Part shown: positions 39,101 through 50,946 of the stretch, one piece after another
Numbering within the stretch: the stretch's first letter is position 1
Layout: each line of letters opens with the position of its first letter
Origin: Eupeodes corollae
Lineage: Eukaryota; Arthropoda; Insecta; Diptera; Syrphidae
NCBI RefSeq assembly: GCF_945859685.1
Contig: NC_079147.1
Location: 171,165,174 to 171,229,173, forward strand
Direction of reading: 5' to 3'
Length of the DNA: 64,000 bases
The notes under the pieces: model-generated
What the model was told of the DNA's origin: nothing
What the model saw: only the letters and a program-made list of their open reading frames with translations
Databases searched by the model: none
Position numbers and translations under genes: made by a program

Positions 39101-39352
39101 CTTAACTATAGACCTCACAGAAATGATATAAATCCTAACTGTACATTATGTAACCTCAATCATATTGAAAATGTTTTCCACTTACTAGCGTTATGTCCGA
39201 TCTTACAAGAGATCCGGCGTTTCTACTTCAATAAGAGCTTCCTTTCGTTTGAGGACTGTCTTGGAGTTTTGAATGGTGAGGGTGGTTGGAAACTACTTAT
39301 CCGTTTTTTCTCTGAAGCTGTTGCGTATAGAAATTCATTCGTGGACCTCTAA
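36119..39352 (+). CDS. LINE ORF2: APE-like endonuclease and reverse transcriptase
   Basis: Residues are numbered from 36119, a TTG (1077 codons). The frame is open from 36083, directly after the ORF1 stop. Endonuclease (about 1-245): Asn10 in CYNVTGL, Glu37 in LLETF, GDLNSR with Asp144 and Asn146, VIDYCLV, and His242 in STHLP. The usual SDH triplet is STH here. Reverse transcriptase (about 500-760): LPENYRG (522), QAGFR (561), FVDFKAAFD with catalytic Asp597, GVPQG (653), and YADD (692-695) with catalytic Asp694/695. A C-terminal zinc-like motif is Cys1008-x2-Cys1011-x9-His1021-x4-Cys1026. The protein would nick target DNA and prime cDNA synthesis there. The first AUG in frame is codon 20, after the Asn10 motif, so the true start or translation mechanism is unclear. 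No stop or frameshift breaks the domains. Confidence 0.93.
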   Translation: MFNLNIFCYNVTGLKNKLLMPDFFKLVLSYDIFILLETFVEEGKELQYLKYFEGFNLRWLPAIRNNRLGRASGGILCGIKNNFLNKHINFKISENLIIIECVIDAKHYLIVPLYLNFSNWKSDFENLQDFLLNQNNDNILIIGDLNSRIGDFQNSPFINVDKFSFKRGSLDECTNLNGKCLMDLIEDFGFFILNGTSISDSAGNFTFISNQGCSVIDYCLVKGDWLDIVKDFEVFLANYSTHLPICVSCEFKTQETNIRRRNVNGCNRLRWISNKSDIYKRNLNQHSINITNQATNTIDEATDLILRTIRESAVTYSNNRGSVFKSSWYDEECRRSRGKSFKFLKLFRKTNNLAFKYLYLESNKAFKNLCSRKKQLFLNNSALNLVQSRDPRVFWANVRILSGRNKSPVICISADQMASYFETLLLADPNQISISFALPFIHIEELDAPFSMHELLIALNKMKDSKAPGLDGIPAEFYKNASSQFLEHILVLFNRIFDKEDIPNSFRSSSISAIFKKGDPNLPENYRGISVLSSLRKLFTQILYLRLASWAERNNKISCFQAGFRANLSTVDQIFTLTSVARRFIEKKTNLYAFFVDFKAAFDTINRSSLLFKLSCIGVSTKFIKIYEQLLSNTTAVVKNGMNTSKQFRSETGVPQGCILSPLVFSLFINHIEYNIPGGVVFGDLVIKVLLYADDLVILTDNPVTLQLQINKLKQYCDLWDLQINTAKSKIMIFRHHNRSARNDRSWNLSGSNIEVVKDFKYLGFTITHNLNFRSHIRDKLTAAKAAINCMWSNFFNNKNIDPASKFKVFDSTVKSCLCYGNEVYGYMQLDEIETIQRYFFKRIFRLPSNTPNYAIHVESGLPPIFVKNLKANADYIIKVMQRSNNNLQKRILLTALRYRYTPFKDWSDLASEHNFPLTICLDNLDSWKSELYDCISVIDDNIFQTFLNRARESESRSLYSKLNFSLGEANYFRTEFTFVEISLIFKVRTEMLELNYRPHRNDINPNCTLCNLNHIENVFHLLALCPILQEIRRFYFNKSFLSFEDCLGVLNGEGGWKLLIRFFSEAVAYRNSFVDL

Positions 39353-39823
39353 TGTAATGTTCATTCTAATATAATTTTGTTTTAGCTAAACTTAAAGCAC
39401 GTTTAAATGTTGATATTAAAAGTCTTTTACTGCTCTTCCATTTTTTGTATGTATCTAAATATCAATGATTAAACCTAAAAAGTTACCAATAAGCTTAACT
39501 ATACAAAACTAATATTTATTTCAAGATATATGTTAGTAGTTTTTGTTTTTGTTAAACTGAAAGCCTGTAACATTTGCTATTTTCAAATCAAATAAATCGT
39601 TCAATCTGGCATACATAATCATAATCAGTACCTTAATCTTAAATTATTTTGTAAATTGTTAATTTTTATTATATAACAGCTAAAAAATAACTTCTCTCTC
39701 AATGTTTAAAATTTATATATAACCGGCAGACGGCTTAATAGCCATGCTTGTAAATCTTTAAAATGTAAGTGAGCCTGTATTTTTTTTGTGAAGAAAAAAT
39801 AAAGATAATAATAATAATAATAA
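39353..39823 (+). other. LINE 3' UTR with (TAA)n tail
   Basis: About 470 bp of AT-rich sequence without an ORF. A perfect four-pair stem-loop, GGCT-TAAT-AGCC, lies at 39732-39743 and could be part of a reverse-transcriptase recognition structure, although it is short. AATAAA is at 39798-39803, followed at once by GA(TAA)n, which runs into the satellite TAAATACC. The exact end is ambiguous by a few bases because the tail and the target share TAA. Confidence 0.85.
39798..39803 (+). promoter_or_regulatory. Polyadenylation signal AATAAA of the LINE
   Basis: A canonical hexamer immediately before the (TAA)n tail that ends the element. Confidence 0.6.
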
Positions 39824-39904
39824 TAAATACCTTTCTTTTGATGTGCATTTTGATTGGGTGGGAAATAGTTTTGAAAATACTACTTTTTTCGGCAAGGGTT
39901 AGCC
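39824..39904. repeat. Putative 81-bp target-site duplication, 3' copy
   Basis: It matches 34844-34924 at 80 of 81 positions. After this copy the array continues in normal phase. Confidence 0.75.
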
Positions 39905-42900
39905 CACGATTTTCTCGAAAAACTGAAAAAAAATCATTTTTGTGATTTATGCATCAATTGAAAGGTGGGTCGATGCTCTGTATTTTAGTGAAAACCGCAT
40001 CATGTTTGGAGGCTTGGTTGAGGAAATAGAGCAACCGAAAGATAATTTGTGATGAGCTGGGTCGAAATTCTGTAATTTTACTTTTTGACTAATTTTTCGG
40101 AAACGAGCGATCGTATAACATTTTGGTTTGCCGTTGTGGGTAGAGCATTTAAATACCTTTCTTTTGATGTGCATTTTGATTGGGTGGGAAATAGTTTTGA
40201 AAATACTACTTTTTTCGGCAAGGGTTAGCCCACGATTTTCTCGAAAAACTGAAAAAAAATCATTTTTGTGATTTATGCATCAATTGAAAGGTGGGTCGAT
40301 GCTCTGTATTTTAGTGAAAACCGCATCATGTTTGGAGGCTTGGTTGAGGAAATAGAGCAACGGAAAGATAATTTGTGATGAGCTGGGTCGAAATTCTGTA
40401 ATTTTACTTTTTGACTAATTTTTCGGAAACGAGCGATCGTATAACATTTTGGTTTGCAGTTGTGGGTAGAGCATTTAAATACCTTTCTTTTGATGTGTAT
40501 TTTGATTGGTTGGGATATAATTTTGAAAATACTACTTTTTTCGGCAAGGGTTAGCCCACGATTTTCTCGAAAAACTGAAAAAAAATCATTTTTGTGATTT
40601 ATGCATCAATTGAAAGGTGGGTCGATGCTCTGTATTTTAGTGAAAACCGCATCATGTTTGGAGGCTTGGTTGAGGAAATAGAGCAACCGAAAGATAATTT
40701 GTGATGAGCTGGGTCGAAATTCTGTAATTTTACTTTTTGACTAATTTTTCGGAAACGAGCGATCGTATAACATTTTGGTTTGCAGTTGTGGGTAGAGCAT
40801 TTAAATACCTTTCTTTTGATGTGCATTTTGATTGGGTGGGAAATAATTTTGAAAATACTACTTTTTTCGGCAAGGGTTAGCCCACGATTTTCTCGAAAAA
40901 CTGAAAAAAAAATCATTTTTGAGATTTATGCATCAATTGAAAGGTGGGTCGATGCTCTGTATTTTAGTGAAAACCGCATCATGTTTGGAGGCTTGGTTGA
41001 GGAAATAGAGCAACCGAAAGATAATTTGTGATGAATTGGGTCGAAATTCTGCAATTTTACTTTTTGACTAATTTTTCGGAAACGAGCGATCGTATAACAT
41101 TTTGGTTTGCCGTTGTGGGTAGAGCATTTAAATACCTTTCTTTTGATGTGCATTTTGATTGGGTGGGAAATAGTTTTGAAAATACTACTTTTTTCGGCAA
41201 GGGTTAGCCCACGATTTTCTCGAAAAACTGAAAAAAAATCATTTTTGTGATTTATGCATCAATTGAAAGGTGGGTCGATGCTCTGTATTTTAGTGAAAAC
41301 CGCATCATGTTTGGAGGCTTGGTTGAGGAAATAGAGCAACCGAAAGATAATTTGTGATGAGCTGGGTCGAAATTCTGTAATTTTACTTTTTGACTAATTT
41401 TTCGGAAACGAGCGATTGTATAACATTTTGGTTTGCAGTTGTGGGTAGAGCATTTAAATACCTTTCTTTTGATGTGCATTTTGATTGGGTGGGAAATAGT
41501 TTTGAAAATACTACTTATTTCGGCAAGGGTTAGGCCACGATTTTCTCGAAAAACTGAAAAAAAATCATTTTTGTGATTTATGCATCAATTGAAAGGTGGG
41601 TCGATGCTCTGTATTTTAATGAAAACCGCATCATGTTTGGAGGCTTGGTTGAGGAAATAGAGCAACCGAAAGATAATTTGTGATGAGCTGGGTCGAAATT
41701 CTGTAATTTTACTTTTTGACTAATTTTTCGGAAACGAGCGATCGTATAACATTTTGGTTTGCAGTTGTGGGTAGAGCATTTAAATACCTTTCTTTTGATG
41801 TGCATTTTGATTGGGTGGGAAATAGTTTTGAAAATACTACTTTTTCGGCAAGGGTTAGCCCACGATTTTCTCGAAAAAACTGAAAAAAAAATCATTTTTG
41901 AGATTTATGCATCAATGAAAGGTGGGTCGATGCTCTGTATTTTAGTGAAAACCGCATCATGTTTGGAGGCTTGGTTGAGGAAATAGAGCAACCGAAAGAT
42001 AATTTGTGATGAGCTGGGTCGAAATTCTGTAATTTTACTTTTTGACTAATTTTTCGGAAACGAGCGATCGTATAACATTTTGGTTTGCAGTTGTGGGTAG
42101 AGCATTTAAATACCTTTCTTTTGATGTGTATTTTGATTGGTTGGGAAATAATTTTGAAAATACTACTTTTTTCGGCAAGGGTTAGCCCACGATTTTCTCG
42201 AAAAACTGAAAAAAAATCATTTTTGTGATTTATGCATCAATTGAAAGGTGGGTCGATGCTCTGTATTTTAGTGAAAACCGCATCATGTTTGGAGGCTTGG
42301 TTGAGGAAATAGAGCAACCGAAAGATAATTTGTGATGAGCTGGGTCGAAATTCTGTAATTTTACTTTTTGACTAATTTTTCGGAAACGAGCGATCGTTTA
42401 ACATTTTGGTTTGCAGTTGTGGGTAGAGCATTTAAATACCTTTCTTTTGATGTGCATTTTGATTGGGTGGGAAATAATTTTGAAAATACTACTTTTTTCG
42501 GCAAGGGTAAGCCCACGATTTTCTCGAAAAACTGAAAAAAAAATCATTTTTGAGATTTATGCATCAATTGAAAGGTGGGTCGATGCTCTGTATTTTAGTG
42601 AAAACCGCATCATGTTTGGAGGCTTGGTTGAGGAAATAGAGCAACCGAAAGATAATTTGTGATGAGCTGGGTCGAAATTCTGTAATTTTACTTTTTGACT
42701 AATTTTTCGGAAACGAGCGATCGTATAACATTTTGGTTTGCAGTTGTGGGTAGAGCATTTAAATACCTTTCTTTTGATGTGCATTTTGATTGGGTGGGAA
42801 ATAGTTTTGAAAATACTACTTTTTCGGCAAGGGTTAGCCCACGATTTTCTCGAAAAACTGAAAAAAAATCATTTTTGAGATTTATGCATCAATGAAAGGT

Positions 42901-44199
42901 GGGTCGATGCTCTGTATTTTAGTGAAAACCGCATCATGTTTGGAGGCTTGGTTGAGGAAATAGAGAAACCGAAAGATAATTTGTGATGAGCTGGGTCGAA
43001 ATTCTGTAATTTTACTTTTTGACTAGTTTTTCGGAAACGAGCGATCGTTTAACATTTTGGTTTGCAGTTGTGGGTAGAGCATTTAAATACATTTCTTTTG
43101 ATGTGCATTTTGATTGGGTGGGAAATAATTTTGAAAATACTACTTTTTTCGGCAAGGGTTAGCCCACGATTTTCTCGAAAAACTGAAAAAAAAATCATTT
43201 TTGAGATTTATGCATCAATTGAAAGGTGGGTCGATGCTCTGTATTTTAGTGAAAACCGCATCATGTTTGGAGGCTTGGTTGAGGAAATAGAGCAACCGAA
43301 AGATAATTTGTGATGAGCTGGGTCGAAATTCTGTAATTTTACTTTTTGACTAATTTTTCGGAAACGAGCGATCGTATAACATTTTGGTTTGCAGTTGTGG
43401 GTAGAGCATTTAAATACCTTTCTTTTGATGTGCATTTTGATTGGGTGGGAAATAGTTTTGAAAATACTACTTTTTTCGGCAAGGGTTAGCCCACGATTTT
43501 CTCGAAAAACTGAAAAAAAATCATTTTTGTGATTTATGCATCAATTGAAAGGTGGGTCGATGCTCTGTATTTTAGTGAAAACCGCATCATGTTTGGAGGC
43601 TTGGTTGAGGAAATAGAGCAACCGAAAGATAATTTGTGATGAGCTGGGTCGAAATTCTGTAATTTTACTTTTTGACTAATTTTTCGGAAACGAGCGATCG
43701 TATAACATTTTGGTTTGCAGTTGTGGGTAGAGCATTTAAATACCTTTCTTTTGATGTGCATTTTGATTGGGTGGGAAATAGTTTTGAAAATACTACTTTT
43801 TTCGGCAAGGGTTAGCCCACGATTTTCTCGAAAAACTGAAAAAAAATCATTTTTGTGATTTATGCATCAATTGAAAGGTGGGTCGATGCTCTGTATTTTA
43901 GTGAAAACCGCATCATGTTTGGAGGCTTGGTTGAGGAAATAGAGCAACCGAAAGATAATTTATGATGAGCTGGGTCGAAATTCTGTAATTTTACTTTTTG
44001 ACTAATTTTTCGGAAACGAGCGATCGTATAACATTTTGGTTTGCAGTTGTGGGTAGAGCATTTAAATACCTTTCTTTTGATGTGTATTTTGATTGGTTGG
44101 GAAATAGTTTTGAAAATACTACTTTTTTCGGCAAGGGTTAGCCCACGATTTTCTCGAAAAACTGAAAAAAAATCATTCTTGAGATTTATGCATCAATTG

Positions 44200-44287
44200 A
44201 AAGGTGGGTCGATGTTCTGTATTTTAGTGAAAACCGCATCATGAAAGGTGGGTCGATGCTCTGTATTTTAGTGAAAACCGCATCATG
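44200..44287. repeat. 44-bp tandem duplication within a monomer
   Basis: The segment from AAAGGTGGGTCGATG to CCGCATCATG occurs twice in a row, at 44200-44243 and 44244-44287, lengthening that monomer to about 369 bp. The copies differ by one base (GATGTTCTG against GATGCTCTG). Confidence 0.9.
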
Positions 44288-44878
44288 TTTGGAGGCTTGG
44301 TTGAGGAAATAGAGCAACCGAAAGATAATTTGTGATGAGCTGGGTCGAAATTCTGTAATTTTACTTTTTGACTAATTTTTCGGAAACGAGCGATCGTATA
44401 ACATTTTGGTTTGCCGTTGTGGGTAGAGCATTTAAATACCTTTCTTTTGATGTGCATTTTGATTGGGTGGGAAATAGTTTTGAAAATACTACTTTTTTCG
44501 GCAAGGGTTAGCCCACGATTTTCTCGAAAAACTGAAAAAAATCATTTTTGTGATTTATGCATCAATTGAAAGGTGGGTCGATGCTCTGTATTTTAGTGAA
44601 AACCGCATCATGTTTGGAGGCTTGGTTGAGGAAATAGAGAAACCGAAAGATAATTTGTGATGAGCTGGGTCGAAATTCTGTAATTTTACTTTTTGACTAA
44701 TTTTTCGGAAACGAGCGATCGTATAACATTTTGGTTTGCAGTTGTGGGTAGAGCATTTAAATACCTTTCTTTTGATGTGTATTTTGATTGGTTGGGAAAT
44801 AATTTTGAAAATACTACTTTTTTCGGCAAAGGTTAGCCCACGATTTTCTCGAAAAACTGAAAAAAAATCATTTTTGTG

Positions 44879-45178
44879 ATTTATGCATCAATTGAAAGGT
44901 GGGTCGATGCACTGTATTTTAGTGAAAACCGCATCATGTTTGGAGGCTTGGTTAAGGAAATAGAGCAACCGAAAGATAATTTGTGATGAGCTGGGTCGAA
45001 ATTCTGTAATTTTACTTTTTGACTAATTTTTCGGAAACGAGCGATCGTATAACATTTTGGTTTAAATACCTTTTGATGTGCATTTTGATTGGGTGGGAAA
45101 TAGTTTTGAAAATACTACTTTTTCGGCAAGGGTTAGCCCACGATTTTCTCGAAAAACTGAAAAAAAATCATTTTTGAG
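44879..45178. repeat. Shortened monomer (300 bp)
   Basis: About 26 bp are missing at 45060-45072, where ATTTTGGTTTAAATACC joins the GGTTT block directly to TTTAAATACC. The junction falls on the shared TTT, suggesting slippage or microhomology-mediated deletion. Confidence 0.85.
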
Positions 45179-48100
45179 ATTTATGCATCAATTGAAAGGT
45201 GGGTCGATGCTCTGTATTTTAGTGAAAACCGCATCATGTTTGGAGGCTTGGTTGAGGAAATAGAGCAACCGAAAGATAATTTGTGATGAGCTGGGTCGAA
45301 ATTCTGTAATTTTACTTTTTGACTAATTTTTCGGAAACAAGCGATCGTATAACATTTTGGTTTGCAGTTGTGGGTAGAGCATTTAAATACCTTTCTTTTG
45401 ATGTGCATTTTGATTGGGTGGGAAATAGTTTTGAAAATACTACTTTTTTCGGCTAGGGTTAGCCCACGATTTTCTCGAAAAACAGAAAAAAAATCATTTT
45501 TGTGATTTATGCATCAATGGAAAGGTGGGTCGAAGCTCTGTATTTTAGTGAAAACCGCATCATGTTTGGAGGCTTGGTTGAGGAAATAGAGCAACCGAAA
45601 GATAATTTGTGATGAGCTGGGTCGAAATTCTGTAATTTTACTTTTTGACTAATTTTTCGGAAACGAGCGATCGTATAACATTTTGGTTTGCAGTTGTGGG
45701 TAGAGCATTTAAATACATTTCTTTTGATGTGCATTTTGATTGGGTGGGAAATAGTTTTGAAAATACTACTTTTTCGGCAAGGGTTAGCCCACGATTTTCT
45801 CGAAAAACTGAAAAAAAATCATTTTTGTGATTTATGCATCAATTGAAAGGTGGGTCGATGCTCTGTATTTTAGTGAAAACCGCATCATGTTTGGAGGCTT
45901 GGTTGAGGAAATAGAGCAACCGAAAGATAATTTGTGATGAGCTGGGTCGAAATTCTGTAATTTTACTTTTTGACTAATTTTTCGGAAACGAGCGATCGTA
46001 TAACATTTTGGTTTGCAGTTGTGGGTAGAGCATTTAAATACCTTTCTTTTGATGTGCATTTTGATTGGGTGGGAAATAGTTTTGAAAATACTACTTTTTT
46101 CGGCAAGGGTTAGCCCACGATTTTCTCGAAAAACTGAAAAAAAATCATTTTTGAGATTTATGCATCAATTGAAAGGTGGGTCGATGCTCTGTATTTTAGT
46201 GAAAACCGCATCATGTTTGGAGGCTTGGTTGAGGAAATAGAGCAACCGAAAGATAATTTGTGATGAGCTGGGTCGAAATTCTGTAATTTTACTTTTTGAC
46301 TAATTTTTCGGAAACGAGCGATCGTATAACATTTTGGTTTGCAGTTTTGGGTAGAGCATTTAAATACCTTTCTTTTGATGTGTATTTTGATTGGGTGGGA
46401 AATAGTTTTGAAAATACTACTTTTTCGGCAATGGGTTAGCCCACGATTTTCTCGAAAAACTGAAAAAAAATCATTTTTGTGATTTATGCATCAATTGAAA
46501 GGTGGGTCGATGCTCTGTATTTTAGTGAAAACCACATCATGTTTGGAGGCTTGGTTGAGGAAATAGAGCAACCGAAAGATAATTTGTGATGAGCTGGGTC
46601 GAAATTCTGTAATTTTACTTTTTGACTAATTTTTCGGAAACGAGCGATCGTATAACATTTTGGTTTGCAGTTGTGGGTAGAGCATTTAAATACCTTTCTT
46701 TTGATGTGCATTTTGATTGGGTGGGAAATAGTTTTGAAAATACTACTTTTTTCGGCAAGGGTTAGCCCACGATTTTCTCGAAAAACTGAAAAAAAAATCA
46801 TTTTTGTGATTTATGCATCAATTGAAAGGTGGGTCGATGCTCTGTATTTTAGTGAAAACCGCATCATGTTTGGAGGCTTGGTTGAGGAAATAGAGCAACC
46901 GAAAGATAATTTGTGATGAGCTGGGTCGAAATTCTGTAATTTTACTTTTTGACTAATTTTTCGGAAAAGAGAGATCGTATAACATTTTGGTTTGCAGTTG
47001 TGGGTAGAGCATTTAAATACCTTTCTTTTGATGTGTATTTTGATTGGTTGGGAAATAATTTTGAAAATACTACTTTTTTCGGCAAGGGTTAGCCCACGAT
47101 TTTCTCGAAAAACTGAAAAAAAATCATTTTTGTGATTTATGCATCAATTGAAAGGTGGGTCGATGCTCTGTATTTTAGTGAAAACCGCATCATGTTTGGA
47201 GGCTTGGTTGAGGAAATAGAGCAACCGAAAGATAATTTGTGATGAGCTGGGTCGAAATTCTGTAATTTTACTTTCTGACTAATTTTTCGGAAACGAGCGA
47301 TCGTATAACATTTTGGTTTGCAGTTGTGGGTAGAGCATTTAAATACCTTTCTTTTGATGTGCATTTTGATTGGGTGGGAAATAGTTTTGAAAATACTACT
47401 TTTTCGGCAAGGGTTAGCCCACGATTTTCTCGAAAAACTGAAAAAAAATCATTTTTGTGATTTATGCATCAATTGAAAGGTGGGTCGATGCTCTGTATTT
47501 TAGTGAAAACCGCATCATGTTTGGAGGCTTGGTTGAGGAAATAGAGCAACCGAAAGATAATTTGTGATGAGCTGGGTCGAAATTCTGTAATTTTACTTTT
47601 TGACTAATTTTTCGGAAACGAGCGATCGTATAACATTTTGGTTTGCAGTTGTGGGTAGAGCATTTAAATACCTTTCTTTTGATGTGCATTTTGATTGGGT
47701 GGGAAATAGTTTTGAAAATACTACTTTTTTCGGCAAGGGTTAGCCCACGATTTTCTCGAAAAACTGAAAAAAAATCATTTTTGTGATTTATGCATCAATT
47801 GAAAGGTGGGTCGAAGCTCTGTATTTTAGTGAAAACCGCATCATGTTTGGAGGCTTGGTTGAGGAAATAGAGCAACCGAAAGATAATTTGTGATGAGCTG
47901 GGTCGAAATTCTGTAATTTTACTTTTTGACTAATTTTTCGGAAACGAGCGATCGTATAACATTTTGGTTTGCAGTTGTGGGTAGAGCATTTAAATACATT
48001 TCTTTTGATGTGCATTTTGATTGGGTGGGAAATAGTTTTGAAAATACTACTTTTTTCGGCAAGGGTTAGCCCACGATTTTCTCGAAAAACTGAAAAAAAA

Positions 48101-48449
48101 TCATTTTTGAGATTTATGCATCAATTGAAAGGTGGGTCGATGCTCTGTATTTTAGTGAAAACCGCATCATGTTTGGAGGCTTGGTTGAGGAAATAGAGCA
48201 ACCGAAAGATAATTTGTGATGAGCTGGGTCGAAATTCTGTAATTTTACTTTTTGACTAATTTTTCGGAAACGAGCGATCGTATAACATTTTGGTTTGCAG
48301 TTGTGGGTAGAGCATTTAAATACCTTTCTTTTGATGTGCATTTTGATTGGGTGGGAAATAGTTTTGAAAATACTACTTTTTTCGGCAAGGGTTAGCCCAC
48401 GATTTTCTCGAAAAACTGAAAAAAAAGGATTTTTGTGATTTATGCATCA

Positions 48450-48466
48450 ATTGAAAGGTGCTCTGT
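48450..48466. repeat. 8-bp deletion in a monomer
   Basis: GAAAGGTGCTCTG replaces GAAAGGTGGGTCGATGCTCTG. The deletion is flanked by the short direct repeat GGTG/GATG. Confidence 0.8.
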
Positions 48467-49734
48467 ATTTTAGTGAAAACCGCATCATGTTTGGAGGCTT
48501 GGTTGAGGAAATAGAGCAACCGAAAGATAATTTGTGATGAGCTGGGTCGAAATTCTGTAATTTTACTTTTTGACTAATTTTTCGGAAACGAGCGATCGTA
48601 TAACATTTTGGTTTGCAGTTGTGGGTAGAGCATTTAAATACCTTTCTTTTGATGTGTATTTTGATTGGGTGGGAAATAGTTTTGAAAATACTACTTTTTC
48701 GGCAATGGGTTAGCCTACGATTTTCTCGAAAAACTGAAAAAAAATCATTTTTGAGATTAATGCATCAATTGAAAGGTGGGTCGATGCTCTGTATTTTAGT
48801 GAAACCCGCATCATGTTTGGAGGCTTGGTTGAGGAAATAGAGCAACCGAAAGATAATTTGTGATGAGCTGGGTCGTAATTCTGTAATTTTACTTTTTGAC
48901 TAATTTTTCGGAAACGAGCGATCGTATAACATTTTGGTTTGCAGTTGTGGGTAGAGCATTTAAATACCTTTCTTTTGATGTGCATTTTGATTGGGTGGGA
49001 AATAGTTTTGAAAATACTACTTTTTTCGGCAAGGGTTAGTCCACGATTTTCTCGAAAAACTGAAAAAAAATCATTTTTGAGATTTATGCATCAATTGAAA
49101 GGTGGGTCGATGCTCTGTATTTTAGTGAAAACCGCATCATGTTTGGAGGCTTGGTTGAGGAAATAGAGCAACCGAAAGATAATTTGTTATGAGCTGGGTC
49201 GAAATTCTGTAATTTTACTTTTTGACTAATTTTTCGGAAACGAGCGATCGTATAACATTTTGGTTTGCAGTTGTGGGTAGAGCATTTAAATACCTTTCTT
49301 TTGATGTGTATTTTGATTGGTTGGGAAATAATTTTGAAAAAACTACTTTTTTCGGCAAGGGTTAGCCCACGATTTTCTCGAAAAACTGAAAAAAAATCAT
49401 TTTTGAGATTTATGCATCAATTGAAAGGTGGGTCGATGCTCTGTATTTTAGTGAAAACCGCATCATGTTTGGAGGCTTGGTTGAGGAAATAGAGCAACCG
49501 AAAGATAATTTGTGATGAGCTGGGTCGAAATTCTGTAATTTTACTTTTTGACTAATTTTTCGGAAACGAGCGATCGTATAACATTTTGGTTTGCAGTTGT
49601 GGGTAGAGCATTTAAATACCTTTCTTTTGATGTGCATTTTGATTGGATGGGAAATAATTTTGAAAATACTACTTTTTCGGCAAAGGTTAGCCCACGATTT
49701 TCTCGAAAAACTGAAAAAAAATCATTTTTGTGAT

Positions 49735-50350
49735 TTATGCATCAATTGAAAGGTGGGTCGATGCTCTGTATTTTAGTGAAAACCACATCATGTTTGGAGG
49801 CTTGGTTGAGGAAATAGAGCAACCGAAAGATAATTTGTGATGAGCTGGGTCGAAATTCTGTAATTTTACTTTTTGACTAATTTTTCGGAAACGAGAGATC
49901 GTATAACATTTTGGTTTGCAGTTGTGGGTAGAGCATTTAAATACCTTTCTTTTGATGTGCATTTTGATTGGGTGGGAAATAGTTTTGAAAATAATACTTT
50001 TTCGGCAAGGGTTAGCCCACGATTTTCTCGAAAAACTGAAAAAAAATCATTTTTGAGATTTATGCATCAATTGAAATGTGGGTCGATGCTCTGTATTTTA
50101 GTGAAAAACGCATCATGTTTGGAGGCTTGGTTGAGGAAATAGAGCAACCGAAAGATAATTTGTGATGAGCTGGGTCGAAATTCTGTAATTTTACTTTTTG
50201 ACTAATTTTTCGGAAACGAGCGATCGTATAACATTTTGGTTTGCAGTTATGGGAAGAGCATTTAAATACCTTTCTTTTGATGTGCATTTTGATTGGGTGG
50301 GAAATAGTTTTGAAAATAGTACTTTTTTCGGCAAGGGTTAGCCCACGATT
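49735..50350. repeat. Rare-variant cassette, copy 1 of 4
   Basis: A run of linked private variants: AAAACCACATCATG, AACGAGAGATCG, GAAAATAATACTT, GAAATGTGGGTCG, GTGAAAAACGCATC, GTTATGGGAAGAGC (about 50246) and GAAAATAGTACTT. The same set recurs at 51603, 54096 and 56175. Confidence 0.85.
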
Positions 50351-50709
50351 TTCTCGAAAAACTGAAAAAAAATCATTTTTGTGATTTATGCATCAATTGA
50401 AAGGTGGGTCGATGCTCTGTATTTTAGTGAAAACCGCATCATGTTTGGAGGCTTGGTTGAGGAAATAAAGCAACCGAAAGATAATTTGTGATGAGCTGGG
50501 TCGAAATTCTGTAATTTTACTTTTTGACTAATTTTTCGGAAACGAGCGATCGTATAACATTTTGGTTTGCAGTTGTGGGTAGAGCATTTAAATACCTTTC
50601 TTTTGATGTGCATTTTGATTGGGTGGGAAATAGTTTTGAAAATACTACTTTTTCGGCAATGGGTTAGCCCACGATTTTCTCGAAAAACTGAAGAAAAATC
50701 ATTTTTGTG

Positions 50710-50946
50710 ATTTATGCATCAATTGAAAGGTGGGTCGATGCTCTGTATTTTAGTGAAAACCGCATCATGTTTGGAGGATCGAGCGATCGTATAACATTTT
50801 GGTTTGCAGTTGTGGGTAGAACATTTAAATACCTTTCTTTTGATGTGCATTTTGATTGGGTGGGAAATAGTTTTGAAAATACTACTTTTTTCGGCAAGGG
50901 TTAGCCCACGATTTTCTCGAAAAACTGAAAAAAAATCATTTTTGTG
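50710..50946. repeat. Shortened monomer (237 bp)
   Basis: TTTGGAGG is joined to ATCGAGCGATCG near 50777, removing about 89 bp. The following monomer has a replaced block, GGTCGTATTTGGTCTG (about 50971), in place of GGTCGATGCTCTG. Confidence 0.85.

Larger units (their letters stand above)
34925..39823 (+). mobile_element. Non-LTR retrotransposon (LINE), nearly complete, about 4.9 kb
   Basis: A single-copy insertion interrupts the satellite phase at TTAGCC|CACG on the left and resumes at TAAATACC on the right. In order it contains a 249-bp 5' UTR starting GAGTCGAAGAGAGAG, ORF1, ORF2 with endonuclease and reverse transcriptase, a 3' UTR of about 470 bp, AATAAA and a (TAA)n tail. There are no LTRs and no integrase. 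No RNase H domain is evident after the reverse transcriptase. A short-repeat tail instead of poly(A) is known for the I and CR1-like groups among others; I do not assign a clade. Both ORFs are uninterrupted over their conserved domains, which suggests recent insertion. Confidence 0.95.
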
